Assembly (NCBI GenBank): GCA_964581605.1
Contig: CAZOPF010000008.1
Coordinates: 1 to 64,000, forward strand
Length of the DNA stretch: 64,000 nucleotides
DNA from: CAADGU01 sp964581605
Lineage (GTDB): Bacteria > Chloroflexota > Anaerolineae > Promineifilales > Promineifilaceae
Direction: 5' to 3'
This document shows, in pieces, positions 41,374 to 48,984 of the stretch. Under the pieces are notes generated by a model. The model searched no databases, was not told the origin of the DNA, and worked only from the letters and a program-made list of their open reading frames with translations. Position 1 is the first letter of the stretch. Each line of letters starts with the position of its first letter. A program made the position numbers and the translations under genes.

Positions 41374-41415
41374 TCGGTCATCCGTGATCGGTTTACAGTT
41401 TAAGGTTTACAAACC

Positions 41416-42174
41416 ATGCCTGTTACTCATCCAAACATGCCCCCCCCTGCCATTTCAGCCAACGGCCGTGCCTCTTTGCAGGTCACGAATTTGCGTTTTT
41501 CTTACCCGGATGGGCAGCAGGCATTAAAAGGTGTATCGCTGTCCATTGCTGCCGGGGAAAAGGTGGCGTTGGTGGGGCCAAATGGGGCGGGCAAAAGCAC
41601 CTTGATGTTGCATTTGAATGGCCTGCTGCATGGCGAAGGGGAGATTGTGGTGGCCGGGCTGCCGGTGGTGAAGGCTCATTTCCCGGTCATTCGGGCCAAG
41701 GTGGGCATGGTGTTTCAAAACCCGGACGACCAGCTTTTTTCGCCGACGGTGTTTGAAGATGTGGCCTTTGGCCCGCTGCATATGGGCTACCCGGAGGCGG
41801 ACGTGCGCGAACGAGTGGCATCGGCGCTCACGGCCGTCGGTATGGCCGGGCATAGCCAGCGACTCTCGCACCACTTGAGCATTGGGCAGAAAAAACGGGT
41901 GGCGATGGCGACGGTTTTGGCAATGGGGCCAGAGATATTAGTGCTGGATGAGCCGTCCGCCGGGCTAGACCCGCGTGGGCGGCGGCAACTGATTGACCTG
42001 CTGCGAGAACTGCCTCTCACGATGCTGGTTTCTACCCATGATTTGCTGCTGGTACGGGAATTGTTTCCGCGCATGATCATCATGGACGATGGGCAAATTG
42101 TAGCGGATGGAGCAACGGCCGTGCTGCTGCAAGATCAGCCTCTCCTGGCGGCGCACGGATTGGAACAGCCTTAG
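41416..42174 (+). CDS. cbiO: ECF transporter ATPase CbiO
   Basis: This 252-aa ATPase has Walker A GPNGAGKST, Q-loop GMVFQNPDDQLF, signature LSIGQKKRVAMATVLA, Walker B ILVLDEPSAGLDP and H-loop STHDLLLVRE. It is the last gene of the metal transporter. The 43-bp gap before it holds iterated words (ATCGGTCATCCGTGATCGG). Confidence 0.94.
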   Translation: MPVTHPNMPPPAISANGRASLQVTNLRFSYPDGQQALKGVSLSIAAGEKVALVGPNGAGKSTLMLHLNGLLHGEGEIVVAGLPVVKAHFPVIRAKVGMVFQNPDDQLFSPTVFEDVAFGPLHMGYPEADVRERVASALTAVGMAGHSQRLSHHLSIGQKKRVAMATVLAMGPEILVLDEPSAGLDPRGRRQLIDLLRELPLTMLVSTHDLLLVRELFPRMIIMDDGQIVADGATAVLLQDQPLLAAHGLEQP

Positions 42175-42537
42175 TCAGAATCCTCTTTCTTAAACTCTCC
42201 TTAAGATAATCACAATCTACTGTTAAAGGCGCAGCGGCCGCTTTTGGCTATGCTGTTATCCGTATTGGTTAGCCCATGCTCAACGCGAAAATGTATTGTA
42301 ACAACGTTGAGAATGGGGAAACAAAACCGGAGGTGATGTCTGACGAATAACAACAGTGTATTGGTAACACCAGGGGAGTGTCTGGCATCACTCTCTGGTT
42401 TACACAGCAAACAATACAGTTTGATGCACACACGGTATGGATGCTACTTATTTTGAAACTGTCTCAAGTGAGAACCATCTCTTGGGCAGGAGCCAACTAC
42501 TTAAAAGCTGTTCGATTTGAATTCCTCCTCCTACACA
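42175..42537. other. Intergenic stretch, possibly decayed small gene
   Basis: GGAGGTG precedes ATGTCTGACGAATAA near 42335, a Shine-Dalgarno with an immediately stopped frame. Adjacent frames read NNSVLVTPGECLASLSG and MDATYFETVSSENHLLG, as if one gene were broken by small indels. No family was recognised. Confidence 0.25.
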
Positions 42538-42582
42538 CGAAAAAAGGCCATAACCACCCCCGGTTATGGCCTTTTTCTTTAT
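42538..42582. terminator. Strong bidirectional terminator
   Basis: AAAAAGGCCATAACC-ACCCCC-GGTTATGGCCTTTTT is a 15-bp perfect stem with A and T runs on either side. It lies downstream of cbiO and the decayed stretch. Confidence 0.9.
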
Positions 42583-42593
42583 TTGCATGGTGG

Positions 42594-42686
42594 CATCATG
42601 TGGTAGAAGCACATCACGGCCGCATTGGGGGGGAGAGCATACCAGGGCAGGGCAGCAGCTTTTTCTTTTCTCTCCCACTCAATTGA
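42594..42686 (+). pseudogene. Histidine kinase C-terminal remnant
   Basis: The frame reads HHVVEAHHGRIGGESIPGQG followed by SSFFFSLPLN and a stop. This is the G2 end of a HATPase_c domain (typical form IVEAHGGRIWVESEPGKG). Nothing upstream encodes the rest; a terminator hairpin stands immediately before. Only about 30 codons survive, and the MITE was inserted just after the stop. Confidence 0.75.
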
Positions 42687-42699
42687 GTGACGACCTTTT

Positions 42700-42907
42700 C
42701 AGCAATTCGAAATATGGTCTAAACCGTAGGGGTGGGACAGGCGGGCCACGTTTTGGTTTTGCACAAAGGAAGTCGTTCCCGCCTGTCTCACCCCGTTTTG
42801 CGGCCACATGGGGCGAGACGGCGCGGGCAAAAGGGCCGCTATCAGAGCCAGTTCAACCCCCGCCGTCCCGCCCCTACAGCTCATTGATTTCATATTTCGA
42901 ATTGCTG
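42700..42907 (-). mobile_element. 208-bp MITE, copy 2
   Basis: This is the reverse-oriented, near-identical copy of the element at 29049-29256. Terminal repeats CAGCAATTCGAAATATG and CATATTTCGAATTGCTG are perfect here. Perfect 9-bp target duplications CGACCTTTT lie at 42691-42699 and 42908-42916. It sits in a gene-poor stretch beside the kinase remnant. Confidence 0.95.
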
Positions 42908-43037
42908 CGACCTTTTCCCAGAAAATGGCAGTTTGCAAAAATCTGCTAAAATTTTTGGTTTGATTAAGAGTGGCGGCCATTTTTTGCTGCCATATTGAAC
43001 TAAAAATTGAGGAGTTTGAAGGAGTAAACCAGAAAAA

Positions 43038-44150
43038 ATGAGAGTTTATCGTTTGATTATCTTGTTAACGGCCGTATTTCCGCTATTCGTTGGTTGCAAC
43101 AATGCCCCAGATTCAGTAGAAGTCACCCGCGTCGTTAATGAGGAAATTCCCGTCACGGTGGAGGTGATCCGCGAGGTGGAAGTGGAGGTCACTGTCCCTG
43201 TAGAAGTCGCGGTTGAGGTCCCGGTGGAAGTGACTCGTATTGTGGAAGTGGTGGTTACGCCGACGGCCGAACAGGCTACCCCCACCGGTGAAACAGCCGC
43301 AACATCTGCTGCTGAAACCACACCAGAATCCACCGGTGCCGCCACCAATATCTACACCGTCGTGGATGGCGATTCCTGGGCACTCATTGCCTATAAAACC
43401 CAAACGCCGGTTGCCGAAATCCGCGCCGCCAACAATATGACCAAGCCCACCCGTCTCTTCGCGGGCATGGAACTGACTATTCCTGGTTGGGATGGAGTCG
43501 CGCTAGAAGTTGGAGAACCGGAAACGCCTGAAGCAGAAGTAGCATCACTCGCGGGTGTTACTGTTGGAGCCAACTTGTTGCCCAATGCCTCCTTTGAGGG
43601 GGATTGGTATTTCTATAACGGCGTGCAGGAATGGCAAATTTCTGAGGGCTGGAAATTGGCAATAGATGAAGGCCCTAACCCTTTTACAGATGCCGATGAT
43701 CGCTTTATTCGCCCAGAAGTGCGGGTAGTTTCTAAAGCAAATTTGCCGCCACAAGAACACGCGCAATTTGTATTTGACGGCGAGAAAACGATTAAGATTT
43801 TCAAAGGTGGGGCTCCTGTTCATTTTGCGGTGTTCACCGATTTGCCTTTACCGGCTGGCTCTTATCGCTTCACCATCAACTTCTTCGCCGATACGGTGGC
43901 TGAATACAACCAGGGAGGGAAAGTTTGGGCCACCCATCCCCAGGCGGCCGAAGTCCGATTTATCCTCAACAATGGCGGCAGTGATTGGCTATATGCTGCG
44001 CCGGGACAGAAAAATACGCTGACCTACGACTTTACACTGACGCAACCGGCTACCGTGCGCCTGGGCGCTGATTTCCGTAACCGCTTTATCAACAACAACA
44101 ATGGCTGGTTTTTGGATAACTGGATTTTGCAACAGATAGATACGCCTTAG
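43038..44150 (+). CDS. LysM-domain lipoprotein with EV-rich stalk
   Basis: This 370-aa protein has a signal peptide ending in LFVGC (Cys20 lipidated). Residues about 28-75 are a repetitive Val/Glu stalk (VTRVVNEEIPVTVEVIREVE and similar), then a Thr/Ala/Pro linker. A LysM domain (about 106-150, YTVVDGDSWALIAYKTQTPV) should bind peptidoglycan. The C-terminal 190 residues form a beta-rich carbohydrate-binding-like domain (LLPNASFEGDWYF; FFADTVAEYNQGGKVWATHP). A cell-wall-linked ligand-binding role is inferred. No partner genes are visible. Confidence 0.85.
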   Translation: MRVYRLIILLTAVFPLFVGCNNAPDSVEVTRVVNEEIPVTVEVIREVEVEVTVPVEVAVEVPVEVTRIVEVVVTPTAEQATPTGETAATSAAETTPESTGAATNIYTVVDGDSWALIAYKTQTPVAEIRAANNMTKPTRLFAGMELTIPGWDGVALEVGEPETPEAEVASLAGVTVGANLLPNASFEGDWYFYNGVQEWQISEGWKLAIDEGPNPFTDADDRFIRPEVRVVSKANLPPQEHAQFVFDGEKTIKIFKGGAPVHFAVFTDLPLPAGSYRFTINFFADTVAEYNQGGKVWATHPQAAEVRFILNNGGSDWLYAAPGQKNTLTYDFTLTQPATVRLGADFRNRFINNNNGWFLDNWILQQIDTP

Positions 44151-44261
44151 TAACCGTGCAGTAATTATGTAATTGAGTAATTTGGTAATTAGGGTAATTA
44201 GCCGCTTCAATTACTTAATTACCCAATTACCCAATCGCTAACTTATTTGCAAACGATCACT
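44150..44261 (+). repeat. 112-bp palindromic repeat element, copy 1
   Basis: The element begins GTAACCGTGCAGTAATTATG, passes through iterated GGTAATTAGGGTAATTAGCC and inverted AATTACCCAATTACCCAAT units, and ends AACTTATTTGCAAACGATCA. The same ends and core recur in reverse at 53100-53210. It starts at the last base of the LysM lipoprotein stop codon. Confidence 0.88.
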
Positions 44262-44308
44262 TAATGCCTTATCAGCCAGATTCTGGCGCAGTGAGCAAGA
44301 ATTTTTAC

Positions 44309-44372
44309 CGCAGAGACACGGAGGAGATAGCATGTAGAACTCTGTGCTTCTGTGGTGAAAACCTCTTTGGTT
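44309..44372. repeat. STRR-like block, 'ACCGCAGAGACACGGAG' family
   Basis: ACCGCAGAGACACGGAGGAG is followed by the inverted CTCTGTGCTTCTGTGGTGAA. A half-copy is at 22388. The function is unknown. Confidence 0.65.
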
Positions 44373-44396
44373 CTGGCTTGTCCAGGTTAGGTTTTC

Positions 44397-44438
44397 AGAG
44401 AAGCCGGGTTTTACCATGAACCCGGCTTCTCTCTTTTC
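44397..44438 (+). terminator. Intrinsic terminator
   Basis: AGAGAAGCCGGGTT-N8-AACCCGGCTTCTCT is followed by CTTTTCC. It could end plus-strand transcripts from the LysM gene or form the 3' end of the small minus-strand frame at 44444-44550. Confidence 0.75.
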
Positions 44439-44443
44439 CGCCA

Positions 44444-44550
44444 CTACTCGTCTTGCCAACCCTGACCCATACGCATCGCGTAATAGATTATTGAGCCGAC
44501 CAACCCAGAGCCGTGGGAATGGCTGTTCTGATGGGGAAAAGTGGTTTCAT
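44444..44550 (-). pseudogene. Possible 35-aa small protein gene with a frameshift after the start codon
   Basis: AAGGAT precedes an ATG at 44550, and a natural-looking frame ends HSHGSGLVGSIIYYAMRMGQ then GWQDE and TAG. ATG and body are out of frame by one base (107 bases instead of 108). The body has no usable start codon of its own. A hairpin follows the stop. It is either a recently broken small gene, an indel in the data, or chance. No family was recognised. Confidence 0.3.
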
Positions 44551-44631
44551 GTTGTTTATCCTTAATAGTTGCCCGGCAATTTTCGGTTCAGGCACTCTGG
44601 TAATATAATTGCCACCAGGCACAATACAGTT

Positions 44632-46191
44632 ATGAAACCTCTTTTTCTATTTTTTTTACTTCTTCTCTTCTTCTTGGCTGCTTGCGGCGAAGATGAAATA
44701 CCGATAACACCCACGCCGTTTGATATGGGGCAGACGGCCGTAGCCATTATTGCGGGTAGGCAGCCAACGGCCGTGTCGCTGGCCGAATTATCGGCCGGGC
44801 CGGAATTATTTACCGGCCAATTTTTGCAGCTTTCTGGCGCATACCAGCACCTGCCTTTGCTGGTTTGCAATGGGGAAATGAAAACAGGGCCGGCTGGCTG
44901 GCTGCTGGTAGACACAATCCAACCTGTGGCGGGGGAAGAGGGAGAAGAAGCAGAGATCATTGAAGTTGCGGCCGGTGGCTTTGATTCACAGTTGCGCAGC
45001 CTGGTGCCAGAGGGGACGCCGCTCACAGTGAATGGATTCTGGCGCTATTGGGAAGGGCCGGTGGGCTGTGGCAAACAGGCTGTGCCGCGCCAGTTGTGGT
45101 ATTTTCTGGTAACGGAAATTGTGGAACCGGCTCAATTAGCCCGTAGGCCAGATATTCAAGTTACGGCCGCCATTTCGGGCACGGCCGACAGTACAAATGG
45201 TGCATGGGGTACACCAGAGGGGGGTGGTACGGCCGTGCCCGGGTTACCCATCACTCCCACCCTGCCTGTGTCCATCACCCCCACCCAATCGCTGCCGTTA
45301 ACGCCGACGCTTGCCATTCCGCCCGCCCCTACAGCCACGCCCACCGCCACCACCAATGCCCCGCCGGAGTTGCCGCCAACAGCAACGGTCGAAGAAACCA
45401 AAGAAGGTGAAACTACGCCCAACCCCACACTCACTCTGACCAATACGCCACAACCTGGTGCATCTCTCACCCCCACACCTGCCATGACCAATACGCCTTC
45501 CCCTACCATTACACCGGCACCCACAGGGCAGCCCGGTAATTATGCCATTATTGAGGTTGAACCGATTGAACCGGATGAGGCACAGTATGGGTTGGAGACA
45601 ATGGGTGCCTGGCAAAAACAAAACTGGCCGGTTTCGTTTACCAGTAGTACAGCCATTACCATTAGTGTCGCGGCCGAACCGACCATGGACATGGTTGTCG
45701 CGGTTTTTGATGAAGTAGATAACGTGGTGTGGGCGCCACAAAATAATGCTCCGGCCGGCCAGATGGAACAGGTTGTTGCTCTTCCGGTGAACCCGGCTAA
45801 TCGTTATGTTGTTCAGGTGTATGAAACAAACGGCCGTGAAGGTAATTACTTTATGACGATTGAGGGTAATGGGGCGTCGGTGATTATTCTTTCACGCGGT
45901 ATCTTAACGAACGATGACACTCAACAAGATTTTATCATTCCTTATGCCCGCCACTTCTGGTATTACTACGGCGAGGTTGGTGATACGGTTGACGTGCTGA
46001 CAACGGCCGACGATGGGCAGCTTATGCTCATCTGGCTCCGTGACCAGCGGGCTAATTTATTAACGGATGATCTGGGAACGGAAGAAGAACTGTTGGAATT
46101 TACACTGCCTGAAACGGGCCTTTATCTCGTCTGGCTAGAAGAGTTATCTTACGAAGAAGCCTTTTACGAGGTTACAGTAACGAATAATTAA
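44632..46191 (+). CDS. Lipoprotein with Thr/Pro linker and C-terminal PPC-like domains
   Basis: This 519-aa protein has a signal peptide with lipobox FLAAC (Cys18). A first domain (about 30-190) carries VSLAELSAGPELFTGQFLQL. A long low-complexity linker rich in PTPTPT and TNTPQP spans about 210-325. The last 195 residues contain two beta-sandwich units resembling bacterial pre-peptidase C-terminal domains (IEVEPIEPDEAQYGLETMGA; YVVQVYETNGREGNYFMTIE). The upstream in-frame extension lacks a signal peptide, so the ATG at 44632 was chosen. TAATATAAT at 44601 may be its -10. No enzymatic motif was seen. Confidence 0.83.
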   Translation: MKPLFLFFLLLLFFLAACGEDEIPITPTPFDMGQTAVAIIAGRQPTAVSLAELSAGPELFTGQFLQLSGAYQHLPLLVCNGEMKTGPAGWLLVDTIQPVAGEEGEEAEIIEVAAGGFDSQLRSLVPEGTPLTVNGFWRYWEGPVGCGKQAVPRQLWYFLVTEIVEPAQLARRPDIQVTAAISGTADSTNGAWGTPEGGGTAVPGLPITPTLPVSITPTQSLPLTPTLAIPPAPTATPTATTNAPPELPPTATVEETKEGETTPNPTLTLTNTPQPGASLTPTPAMTNTPSPTITPAPTGQPGNYAIIEVEPIEPDEAQYGLETMGAWQKQNWPVSFTSSTAITISVAAEPTMDMVVAVFDEVDNVVWAPQNNAPAGQMEQVVALPVNPANRYVVQVYETNGREGNYFMTIEGNGASVIILSRGILTNDDTQQDFIIPYARHFWYYYGEVGDTVDVLTTADDGQLMLIWLRDQRANLLTDDLGTEEELLEFTLPETGLYLVWLEELSYEEAFYEVTVTNN

Positions 46192-46205
46192 CAAGTGGCT
46201 TTGGT

Positions 46206-47504
46206 TCAATTACCAACGGTGTCTGGCTGGTGTGCAGACGGCCGTGATACGGCATAAAAAGCCACAAAACCCAGTAGGCTAAATGAGAATAACAATCCGG
46301 CATGGCTGACGGCCGTCATGCCTGCCCGGTCAAACAAAACTCCTGCGGCCAGCCCGGCAGTGCCCGCAGCCACCGCCACCAACATTTCACTGGCCCCCTG
46401 GGTACGTGGGCGTTCGCTGGCCGACAGGGAATCTGTGAGCAAGGAAGAACCAGCAATAAAGCAGAAATTCCACCCTAATCCTAATAAAAAGAGCGCCAGG
46501 GCCAAGGGCAATACGGCCGTAGAAACCGGCGTAAGGATAGAGGCAATCATCAGCACAAATGCCCCAGCCACAATCAAAGGCACACGGCCGTAATGATCAA
46601 TCAGCCATCCAGTCACACCAGACAAAGCAAACATGCCAACAGTATGGGCACTGATGACAAAAGAGATCGCGTCCGCTCCATGATCGTGGTGGTTCATGTG
46701 TAGGGGCGTAATGACCATCAACGTCGTCATCACCAACTGGGCAATGGACATAGCCGCCACAGCCAGGAGAATGGCCGGCTGCTGAAATTGTGTCTGTAAC
46801 GGCCGTGCCGGTGCGGGGTTCATGGTTTGTTGTTCTTCTGTCTCTAGCGCTGCTCCAATCTCTTTTGGGTCTGGACGTAAAAACACCATGGTCACCAACA
46901 GCCCCAACGCATACAGACCAACACCTGCTAAAAACGGCCCGGCATTGGCCGCCAGGCCCCATGTCACTGCCACTGTTTGCGATGGTGCTACCAGCGCCGG
47001 CCCTAATACCGCCCCAATAGTCCCGGCGAACACCAGCAGCCCAATCACCTTGGCACGCCTATCCACCACATGAATTTCGGCCGCAATATAGCGGCTCTGA
47101 TCGCTGCCGGCTCGCCCCATGCCCATCAGCATCGCCCCCATACAAAAAGCCGGAAAAGAACCAACGCCAATCGCCCACACAGCCACCACACTGCCCATAA
47201 CGCCCAGCCCAAAGCCGGCCGATAACCCCAATCGCCGCCCGGCACTGTCCAATAACAAGCCGATAGGGTAAGCCGCTATCGCTCGCCCTAGCAGGGTCAG
47301 TGTGCTGGGAATGCCGGCCATCGCATCACGGCCGCTCAGATCGGCCGCTACAATTGTCATCAGCGTAAACGTGGCAATCATCGCGGCCGCAAACAGGCTT
47401 TGACCAACAAAAAGCGTAATAGTCAATCGTTGGCGCACAGATTCTGTTACAGGTTTTATCATCATCAAGCACATCCCAGAAAAAAATAAGAGAACATCAA
47501 ACAA
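46206..47504 (-). CDS. Major facilitator superfamily transporter
   Basis: This 432-aa carrier has about twelve helices. The loop 2-3 motif is seen as IGLLLDSAGRRLGLSAGFGL and its second-half twin as GWLIDHYGRVPLIVAGAF. A central cytoplasmic loop (LETEEQQTMNPAPARPLQT) separates the halves. The substrate is unknown; the layout is closest to drug or metabolite efflux carriers. The start is uncertain: ATGs at 47504, 47474 and 47465 are in frame, and none has a strong Shine-Dalgarno. Confidence 0.88.
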   Translation of the reverse strand: MFDVLLFFSGMCLMMIKPVTESVRQRLTITLFVGQSLFAAAMIATFTLMTIVAADLSGRDAMAGIPSTLTLLGRAIAAYPIGLLLDSAGRRLGLSAGFGLGVMGSVVAVWAIGVGSFPAFCMGAMLMGMGRAGSDQSRYIAAEIHVVDRRAKVIGLLVFAGTIGAVLGPALVAPSQTVAVTWGLAANAGPFLAGVGLYALGLLVTMVFLRPDPKEIGAALETEEQQTMNPAPARPLQTQFQQPAILLAVAAMSIAQLVMTTLMVITPLHMNHHDHGADAISFVISAHTVGMFALSGVTGWLIDHYGRVPLIVAGAFVLMIASILTPVSTAVLPLALALFLLGLGWNFCFIAGSSLLTDSLSASERPRTQGASEMLVAVAAGTAGLAAGVLFDRAGMTAVSHAGLLFSFSLLGFVAFYAVSRPSAHQPDTVGN

Positions 47505-47547
47505 GAGTTACCGGGTATTTAATCTAGCACCCATATCTCCCGCAGGC

Positions 47548-47583
47548 AAAAAAATAGCCCTATCGTTTGATAGGGCTATTTTT
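47548..47583 (-). terminator. Terminator of pilin copy 1
   Basis: On the minus strand AAAATAGCCCTATC-AAAC-GATAGGGCTATTTTTTT is a 14-bp perfect stem with a long T-run. An identical one ends copy 2 at 47903-47938. Confidence 0.92.
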
Positions 47584-47604
47584 ACTGATGAGTTCGAACC
47601 AGGT

Positions 47605-47754
47605 TTATTGCAGACCGTGGGTAATACGGCTGAAAACGTTACCAATCTGCGGGCCGAGCAGGGTGAGGATTGCGATGACGACCACAGCGACCAGCACCAA
47701 CACCAGCGCGTACTCTACCAAACCTTGTCCATCTTCACGGTGTAAAAACAACAT
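47605..47754 (-). CDS. Flp/Fap-type pilin, copy 1
   Basis: This 49-aa prepilin starts MLFLHREDGQGLVEYALVLV. GLVEYALVL is the Flp pilin hallmark: processing after the Gly, with Glu at position 5 of the mature chain, followed by a hydrophobic helix. GGAGG lies nine bases before the ATG at 47754. It would be assembled by Tad-type machinery, none of which is in this window. An identical gene lies 355 bp upstream. Confidence 0.93.
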   Translation of the reverse strand: MLFLHREDGQGLVEYALVLVLVAVVVIAILTLLGPQIGNVFSRITHGLQ

Positions 47755-47798
47755 TTCTAAATACCTCCATTCATAAATGTGATTGATAAGATGACCAT

Positions 47799-47827
47799 AG
47801 TCTAGCATGGTGGCAGGGGTGAATCAA
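47799..47827 (-). promoter_or_regulatory. Promoter of pilin copy 1
   Basis: On the minus strand TTGATT (47827-47822), a 17-base spacer and TAGACT (47804-47799). Copy 2 has the same promoter at 48154-48182. Confidence 0.55.
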
Positions 47828-47896
47828 TAGCACTAAGGTCGTATCTGATTCTATAAACAAACCAGATGATTTGTAAGGTTTATACGGAAATTACCA

Positions 47897-48197
47897 GCAG
47901 GCAAAAAAATAGCCCTATCGTTTGATAGGGCTATTTTTACTGATGAGTTCGAACCAGGTTTATTGCAGACCGTGGGTAATACGGCTGAAAACGTTACCAA
48001 TCTGCGGGCCGAGCAGGGTGAGGATTGCGATGACGACCACAGCGACCAGCACCAACACCAGCGCGTACTCTACCAAACCTTGTCCATCTTCACGGTGTAA
48101 AAACAACATTTCTAAATACCTCCATTCATAAATGTGATTGATAAGATGACCATAGTCTAGCATGGTGGCAGGGGTGAATCAATAGCACTAAGGTCGT
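47897..48197. repeat. 301-bp pilin cassette, copy 2
   Basis: This is an exact repeat of 47542-47842 including promoter and terminator, pointing to a recent duplication or ongoing gene conversion. Confidence 0.95.
47960..48109 (-). CDS. Flp/Fap-type pilin, copy 2
   Basis: This is a 49-aa prepilin identical to copy 1, with its own GGAGG, promoter (48154-48182) and terminator (47903-47938). Doubling a small, heavily used subunit raises dosage and keeps a spare copy. It diverges from a LuxR-type regulator. Confidence 0.93.
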   Translation of the reverse strand: MLFLHREDGQGLVEYALVLVLVAVVVIAILTLLGPQIGNVFSRITHGLQ

Positions 48198-48247
48198 GTC
48201 GTATTTGTACTTTCTTATGTACCGTATAGAAAAAATGAATAATATAG

Positions 48248-48886
48248 ATGTTCATGGCTGTACTCAACCTCCTCATTGTGGCTGATGACCCGTTAGCCCA
48301 GGCAGGACTGAGCCTGATGCTGGCCCAAGAAGCTGATGGTGAGGTTATTGCTCATGTTAATCGTGCTGACCTGGCCGAGGAACTGGCAGACGGTCTAAAA
48401 CCGGATGTGATTATCTGGGATGTCGGGTGGGAAATTCCAGCACAACTGCCTGAATGGAGCGAAATCGGTGTGCCGGTTATTGCCCTTCTTCCTCCTTTAT
48501 GGCCCGATGAGATGGTTATTCATTCATTGTGGAATAGGGGGGTAAAGGCTTTTTTAGCCAGGCAAGTTGATGGAGCTATGCTCATGGCGGCCGCCCACAC
48601 GGCCGTACACCATCTCGTTGTTCTGGATAACGAAATTGCTGCGGCTTTGCTCTCCACCAACCAACAAGAGATAGAACATGAAGTAGTTGAACCGCTAACA
48701 CCTCGTGAGAAAGAAGTGCTGCAATTACTGGCTGAGGGTCTGACTAACAAAGCTATTGCTCGCCAACTGCACATCAGTGAGCATACCGTCAAATTTCATG
48801 TGAATGCTATTATGGTAAAACTGAACGCGCAAAGCCGTACTGATGCTGTTGTCCGGGCCACACGATGGGGAATCCTGGCATTGTGA
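48248..48886 (+). CDS. LuxR/NarL-type response regulator with divergent receiver
   Basis: This 212-aa protein has an N-terminal receiver-like domain starting LNLLIVADDPLAQAGLSLML. The acidic pair is present and a likely phospho-Asp lies in VIIWDVGWEIP, but the usual Thr and Lys switch residues are not clear (VIALLPPLW). The C-terminal HTH is LTPREKEVLQLLAEGLTNKA followed by ISEHTVKFHVNAIMVKL. It may work without classical phosphorylation. It stands head to head with the pilin cassettes, which it could regulate (inference). No cognate kinase is adjacent. Confidence 0.87.
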   Translation: MFMAVLNLLIVADDPLAQAGLSLMLAQEADGEVIAHVNRADLAEELADGLKPDVIIWDVGWEIPAQLPEWSEIGVPVIALLPPLWPDEMVIHSLWNRGVKAFLARQVDGAMLMAAAHTAVHHLVVLDNEIAAALLSTNQQEIEHEVVEPLTPREKEVLQLLAEGLTNKAIARQLHISEHTVKFHVNAIMVKLNAQSRTDAVVRATRWGILAL

Positions 48887-48984
48887 AAGTGGGTTATAAC
48901 TCGTAATCCATTGACCATGAGCTATGCCCGTGTCAGGCCCTGAAATAGATTTATAGCATATGGATTATGAGGCACAGCTACGTA

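Larger units (their letters stand above)
47542..47842. repeat. 301-bp pilin cassette, copy 1 of a tandem duplication
   Basis: This block is identical to 47897-48197 by eye and is offset by 355 bp. It contains a promoter, a Shine-Dalgarno, a complete Flp-type pilin gene and a terminator. The 54 bases between the copies are unique. Confidence 0.95.

Noticed and set aside
42334..42348. GGAGGTG followed by ATGTCTGACGAATAA as a four-codon gene
   Set aside because: Too short to support as a gene; noted only as a possible remnant of a start.
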